Origin: Mesorhizobium sp. B2-7-2
GTDB lineage: Bacteria; Pseudomonadota; Alphaproteobacteria; Rhizobiales; Rhizobiaceae
DNA length: 34,965 bases
Direction of reading: 5' to 3'
Assembly: GCF_006440775.1 (NCBI RefSeq)
Contig: NZ_VFTZ01000038.1
Location: forward strand, 1-34,965
Every line of letters begins with the position of its first letter. The stretch's first letter is position 1. Shown here piece after piece: positions 30,882-34,965 of the stretch. The notes beneath the pieces were generated by a model that was not told the origin of the DNA, did no database searches, and saw only the letters and a list, made by a program, of their open reading frames with translations. The position numbers were made by a program, and so were the translations under genes.

Positions 30882-33800
30882 ATGCTCGCCCGCCTGTTCG
30901 TGATCTTCGGTGGCCTGTTCGTGCTGGTGCTGTGCGCGGCGCTGGTGGTGCCGTATTTCATCGACTGGACGGGTTACCGGGGCGATTTCGAGCGCGAGGC
31001 GAGCGCCGTCCTCGGTCGCAAGGTGGCGGTGAGGGGTGACGCGACGGCGCGGCTGTTGCCGTTTCCGTCGGTGACCTTCTCGAATGTCGAGGTCGCGGGC
31101 GGGCCGGAAGGCCAGCCGGCGATGACGGTCGAGACCTTCTCCATGGACGCGGAGCTCGCGCCGTTCCTGCGCGGCGAGGTGCTGATCTTCGACATGCGGC
31201 TGGTACACCCGAAAGCCGTCATCAATATCGCCGGCGACGGCACCGTCGACTGGACGCTCCGGCCCTCGGCTCCCTTCGATCCGGGCCAGATCGCGATCGA
31301 GAAGCTGTCGGTGACCGAAGGGCAGATCGAACTGCGCCATGCCGCCGGCGGGCGCAGCCACCTGATCTCGGAGATCAACACGACGATTTCGGCCAAGGCG
31401 CTCACCGGCCCATGGCACATGGACGGAACGCTGCGCTTCGACGGCCTGCGAGCCGACGTCTCGGCTTCCACCGGCAAGGTGGAGCCGGACGGCCAGATGC
31501 GGCTCCGGCTGAAAGCGGACCCCGATGCCTATCCGCTGATCGTCGAAGCCGACGGCAATGCCGGCATCGTCAAGGGCGCCGCGGTCTATTCCGGCCAGTT
31601 CAAGATTTCGGGTGACGACAGGAATTCGGCCGAGCTGCGCGGCAACGGGGGCGAACCGGTCAAGGTCAGCACCGGCAAGCCCGACCCGGGCTTCCGGCTG
31701 AACGGCAAGTTCGCGATCGACCACCAGAAGCTCAATTTCGACGAGTTCCGCTTCGAGACCGGGCCGCTCGACAATCCCTATACCGCCGACGGCAAGGCAT
31801 CGGTCGATCTCGGCCTGAAGCCGCATTTCTTGGTCGAGGCCAGCGGGGCGCAGGTGCAGTTCGACGAGGCCGTCGGCGGGGCCGCCGGTGCCGGCTTCAC
31901 TCTCGACCAGCGCATTGCGGCGTTCGAGCGGACGCTGCAGCACATGCCGAAGCCGACCATACCGGGCAAGGTCGAGGTCAGGCTGCCGGCGGTGGTGGCG
32001 GGCGACACGACGGTGCGCGACGTGCGGCTGTCGGCCGAGCCGGCCGAAGGGGGCTGGTCGGTCAAGTCGCTTGCCGCGACGCTGCCGGGCCGTACAACGC
32101 TCGAGGCCGACGGCATGTTGAGCCTCGAAGACCATTTCGGCTTCACCGGCTCGTTGCTGCTGGCCGTCGGGCAGCCTTCCGGCTTTGCCGCCTGGCTGTC
32201 GAAGGATGTCGACGAGGCCATCCGCCGGCTGCCGGCGGCAGGCTTCAAGGCCAAGGTCGATCTCAGCGAGAACCGGCAGTCGTTCAGCGATCTCGAACTC
32301 ATCCTCGGCAAGGCGAAATTTTCGGGCGGCATCGATTCCAGCCAGCCGGACGGCGCCAGGCCATCGGTGCTGATGCGGCTGACGGGCGGCGAGATGGATC
32401 TGGACGGGCTCGCGGCGTTCGCCTCGATCTTCATCAGCGACAAGGGCGCCAACCGTTTTTCGGATCGCGATCTCGATTTCCAGATCAAGGCGGGTCCGGT
32501 CAGCGCTGCCGGACTCAGCGCCGACACCGTCGACACGGCGCTGCGGCTGCGCGAGGGCCTGCTCGAGATCGACCGGCTTTCGATCGGCGGCCTGGCCGGC
32601 GCCTCGATCAGCGCCACGGGCCGGGTCAAGGATTTCCCGCAGAGCCCGACCGGCAAGCTCAATGCTTCCGTGGTGGCGGTGGACCTCAAGCCGCTGATCG
32701 ACGTCGCGGCCCAGCATTATCCCGACAATGGCGTGCTCAAAGGCCTGGCCAGCCGTGCGGCGGCCTATCCGGAACTGTTCCAGGACGTGCGCATCGATCT
32801 CTTGACCAGCGCCGCCGACAATGGCGACGGCACCACGGGCCTGGCGCTCTCGGCCCAGGGCAAGGCCGGCGGCTCGGCCTTTTCGGCTTCGCTTTCCGGC
32901 AGGGGAACCGTGGGCAAGCTCTCCGAGGCGCCGGTGGCGATCACCTTCAACGCCCACAACGACAATGCCACCACGCTGCTTGCGCTTTACGGCCTGCCGG
33001 CGTTGCCGCTAGGCATGCTCGGCCACGCCAACACCGACGTCTCGGCGAAGGGCTCGGTCGCCGGCGGTCTCGCGACAAGCTTCAACCTGACGGCCGATGA
33101 TTTCAGGGCAAGCTTCGACGGAACAGTCGCCTCGACGGCGCAAGGCCCCACCGCCAAGGGCAAGGTCAATCTCGACGCCGCCGATATCGAGCCGTGGCTG
33201 ATGACGACGGGGGTAGGCCTGCCCGGCATGGGAACGGGGACGTCGACATCGCTGGCGGCCGATGCCGATTTCGGCAATGGGCTTCTGGTGCTGAGCGGTC
33301 TCACCGGCTCGATCGACAAGGCGGCGATGTCCGGCGACGTCAACATCGACGCCAAGGATGGTCTGCCGCATCTTGCCGGGGCGCTGGCGCTCGACGAGCT
33401 CGACCTCGATCCGCTGGCGGTCTCCCTGTTCGGCGACCAGTCCTTCGATGCCGCCAAGGGCGGCTGGCCGACGACGCCGTTCAGCCAGGAGTCGACCCTG
33501 CCGTTCAACGCCGACCTCGATCTCAACACCTCGGCGCTCGCCATCGGGCCCTTCGCGACGGCGCATGACGCTTCATTCTCGCTGAAGCTCGACCGCGAAG
33601 GCATCCATGTCTCCGACCTCAAGGCGAAGCTCCATGGCGGCGAACTGACCGGCCTGTTCGACCTGAAGAACACGGAGGGCACCGGCCTGTTCTCCGGCCA
33701 GATGAGGTTGGCCGGCAGCGATCTTTCCGCAGTCCTGCCAGGCGCCGGCATCGGCGGCAGCGGCGATCTTTCGGCGGCGTTGTCGACCAGCGGCAAATCG

Positions 33801-34808
33801 ATCGACGCCATGATCGCCGCCCTGTCCGGTTCCGGCACCGCGGCGTTGAAGGGATTGAAGGTGGACGGTATCAATCCGGACGGCTTTGGCGCCATCATCG
33901 CCAAGGCCGATGCGATCGGACGCGATATCGACACGGCCAAGACCGCAGAGTTCGCGCCGCAGATCGCAGGCGAAGGCAGCTTCGCCGCTGGCAACACCGA
34001 TGTGGCCTTCACCATCGCCAATGGGACACTGCGCGTGCCGCCGATTAGCCTCGACAATCCCGGCGCGACCTTGTCCGCCGACGTGACTGCCGATCTCAAC
34101 ACGAGCACCGTCACGGCAAAGGGGACGCTGACCTATCGTCCCGGCGACGAGGCACTCGTCGGTTCCGAGCCGGCCGTCAATTTCAGCCTGGCCGGTCCGC
34201 TCGGGGCCGCGCCCCAGTTCGACAGCGGTCCGCTGGCGCAGTTCCTGACGCAGCGCGCGCTGGAGAAGGAACAGCAGCGGGTCGAGGCGATGCAGGCGGC
34301 GCTGCTCGAAAAGCAGCGGCTGCGGCGCGAGGTGCGCTATTACGCCTCGCTGCAGACGGAGCGCGACAAGACGGCCGAGGAGTTGCGCCGGCAAGAGGAA
34401 GAGGCGCGGCAGAAGGCCGAGGCGGAAGCCAAGGCAAGAGCTGAAGCGGAAGCGCAGGCACAGGCAGAAGCCGAGGCAAAAGCCAAGGCGGATGAAGAGG
34501 CCAGGGCCAAGGCGGAGGCCGACGCCAAGGCGCAGGCCGAAGCGGACGCCAAGGCCAAGGCCGATGCACAGGCGAAGGCCGAGGCCGAGCAGCGGGCCGC
34601 GGACGAGGCGGCCAAGGCACAGGCCGAAGCCGATCGCAAGAAGGCGGAGCAGGCGAAGCTGGACGCAGCGCGCAAGGCGGCCGAGCAAACGCGCAAGGTC
34701 GACGGGTCGCTGCCGGGCGTCAACGACGGTTCGGCGCCGGCGCCGGCGAAACCGAAGGCCAACCCTTTCACGATCGACAATCTGTTGAAGTCGCTCGACG
34801 GCGGCTGA
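30882..34808 (+). CDS. AsmA family protein with long Ala/Glu/Lys coiled-coil tail
   Basis: A 1308-aa envelope protein. An N-terminal signal anchor (MLARLFVIFGGLFVLVLCAA, about 1-28) is followed by the AsmA start DWTGYRGDFEREASAVLGRK, and the bulk (about 30-1110) is the repetitive beta-strand-rich AsmA/VPS13-like region thought to bridge inner and outer membranes and move phospholipids. Residues about 1050-1110 (LRVPPISLDNPGA, VTAKGTLTYRPGDE) are the conserved AsmA C-terminal part. After that comes a charged helix (QRALEKEQQRVEAMQAALLE) and then about 95 residues (1175-1270) of Ala-, Glu- and Lys-rich repeats like those of TolA, ending in a proline linker and NPFTIDNLLKSLDGG. The start at ATG 30882 has only a weak ribosome binding site. 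Length is typical of long rhizobial AsmA proteins; the tail is an addition. Confidence 0.92.
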   Translation: MLARLFVIFGGLFVLVLCAALVVPYFIDWTGYRGDFEREASAVLGRKVAVRGDATARLLPFPSVTFSNVEVAGGPEGQPAMTVETFSMDAELAPFLRGEVLIFDMRLVHPKAVINIAGDGTVDWTLRPSAPFDPGQIAIEKLSVTEGQIELRHAAGGRSHLISEINTTISAKALTGPWHMDGTLRFDGLRADVSASTGKVEPDGQMRLRLKADPDAYPLIVEADGNAGIVKGAAVYSGQFKISGDDRNSAELRGNGGEPVKVSTGKPDPGFRLNGKFAIDHQKLNFDEFRFETGPLDNPYTADGKASVDLGLKPHFLVEASGAQVQFDEAVGGAAGAGFTLDQRIAAFERTLQHMPKPTIPGKVEVRLPAVVAGDTTVRDVRLSAEPAEGGWSVKSLAATLPGRTTLEADGMLSLEDHFGFTGSLLLAVGQPSGFAAWLSKDVDEAIRRLPAAGFKAKVDLSENRQSFSDLELILGKAKFSGGIDSSQPDGARPSVLMRLTGGEMDLDGLAAFASIFISDKGANRFSDRDLDFQIKAGPVSAAGLSADTVDTALRLREGLLEIDRLSIGGLAGASISATGRVKDFPQSPTGKLNASVVAVDLKPLIDVAAQHYPDNGVLKGLASRAAAYPELFQDVRIDLLTSAADNGDGTTGLALSAQGKAGGSAFSASLSGRGTVGKLSEAPVAITFNAHNDNATTLLALYGLPALPLGMLGHANTDVSAKGSVAGGLATSFNLTADDFRASFDGTVASTAQGPTAKGKVNLDAADIEPWLMTTGVGLPGMGTGTSTSLAADADFGNGLLVLSGLTGSIDKAAMSGDVNIDAKDGLPHLAGALALDELDLDPLAVSLFGDQSFDAAKGGWPTTPFSQESTLPFNADLDLNTSALAIGPFATAHDASFSLKLDREGIHVSDLKAKLHGGELTGLFDLKNTEGTGLFSGQMRLAGSDLSAVLPGAGIGGSGDLSAALSTSGKSIDAMIAALSGSGTAALKGLKVDGINPDGFGAIIAKADAIGRDIDTAKTAEFAPQIAGEGSFAAGNTDVAFTIANGTLRVPPISLDNPGATLSADVTADLNTSTVTAKGTLTYRPGDEALVGSEPAVNFSLAGPLGAAPQFDSGPLAQFLTQRALEKEQQRVEAMQAALLEKQRLRREVRYYASLQTERDKTAEELRRQEEEARQKAEAEAKARAEAEAQAQAEAEAKAKADEEARAKAEADAKAQAEADAKAKADAQAKAEAEQRAADEAAKAQAEADRKKAEQAKLDAARKAAEQTRKVDGSLPGVNDGSAPAPAKPKANPFTIDNLLKSLDGG

Positions 34809-34847
34809 GCTTTACGCTGCGGGGGCGGGACCAGTTCCGCGGCACAC

Positions 34848-34965
34848 GGATTTGACCGGTCGGCTCTGTTTTCGTTGTCAGGTGGCATGCGTTGGAGATT
34901 GGCCGAAAACGCCATCGCGATCGTCATTCCAGGGCGGAGCAGGAGCGAAGCTCCGTCGCGAAGAC
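34848..34965. repeat. Second copy of the family C repeat, cut by the window edge
   Basis: From GGATTTGACC (34848) to GAAGCTCC (about 34953) the sequence matches the reverse complement of 25737-25631 with only a handful of differences, including GGAGATTGGCCGAAA and ATCGCGATCGTCATTCCAGG. Beyond that it follows the opposite-arm pattern (GTCGCGAAGAC). The remainder of the element lies outside the window. Confidence 0.85.

Noticed and set aside
30828..32957. A 709-codon open frame on the minus strand across the AsmA gene
   Set aside because: It is antisense to a clear AsmA family protein, with Arg/Ala/Gly/His-rich composition typical of a high-GC shadow frame and no recognisable domain.

Overview
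This 35 kb window is GC-rich chromosomal DNA from an alphaproteobacterium, most likely a Rhizobiales/Phyllobacteriaceae organism of Mesorhizobium type. The assignment is inferred from gene content and style: a Sco1/SenC protein, a low-affinity iron permease family protein, a PQQ glucose dehydrogenase, an AsmA protein with a long Ala/Glu/Lys tail, several TTG starts with strong Shine-Dalgarno sites, EcfG-type promoter sequences and large dispersed palindromic repeats. No rRNA, tRNA, CRISPR, phage or transposase gene was seen. The ends are ordinary cuts: the left edge begins inside a repeat and the right edge ends inside another.

Layout. 137-3536 (minus): sco1-like gene, prmA and an Xaa-Pro aminopeptidase, the first two overlapping by one base. 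3710-5719 (plus): CreA-family periplasmic protein, a PhnT-type hexapeptide acetyltransferase, and a low-affinity iron permease family protein behind a possible general-stress promoter. 5728-12096: housekeeping and accessory genes (SDR, unknown 93-aa protein, TMEM175-like channel, MFS transporter behind a consensus EcfG promoter, MATE exporter, secreted phytase-like esterase). 12370-18564: a carbohydrate locus with a divergent LacI regulator, then Gfo/Idh/MocA oxidoreductase, TIM-barrel isomerase/epimerase, sugar-binding protein, ABC ATPase and permease. Two LacI-type palindromes lie in the divergent promoter region, and the binding-protein gene is bracketed by GC-rich hairpins. 18574-23762: uvrD-family helicase (minus), carrying an in-frame palindromic element, and divergent gcd. 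23782-30686: small unknown protein, dienelactone hydrolase-like protein, EamA exporter with divergent Lrp/AsnC regulator, small unknown protein, hot-dog thioesterase, FAD-linked oxidase, Dyp-type peroxidase. 30882-34808: AsmA-family protein.

How parts work together. The LacI-to-permease block reads as one import-and-catabolism unit for an unidentified sugar or polyol: the ABC system imports, the dehydrogenase and isomerase act on the ring, and LacI represses. EamA and Lrp form a typical regulator/exporter pair. The other genes are mostly single units.

The most interesting non-genic signal is a set of long palindromic repeats. One family (window start, 12212-12355, 20294-20415) includes a copy translated in frame within the helicase between motifs II and III, like the protein-coding palindromic elements described in Rickettsia. 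A second, clover-leaf-like family occurs at 25462-25737 and again at the right edge, with shared sequence extending well beyond the palindrome. All functional calls come from reading the sequence; no database search was run.
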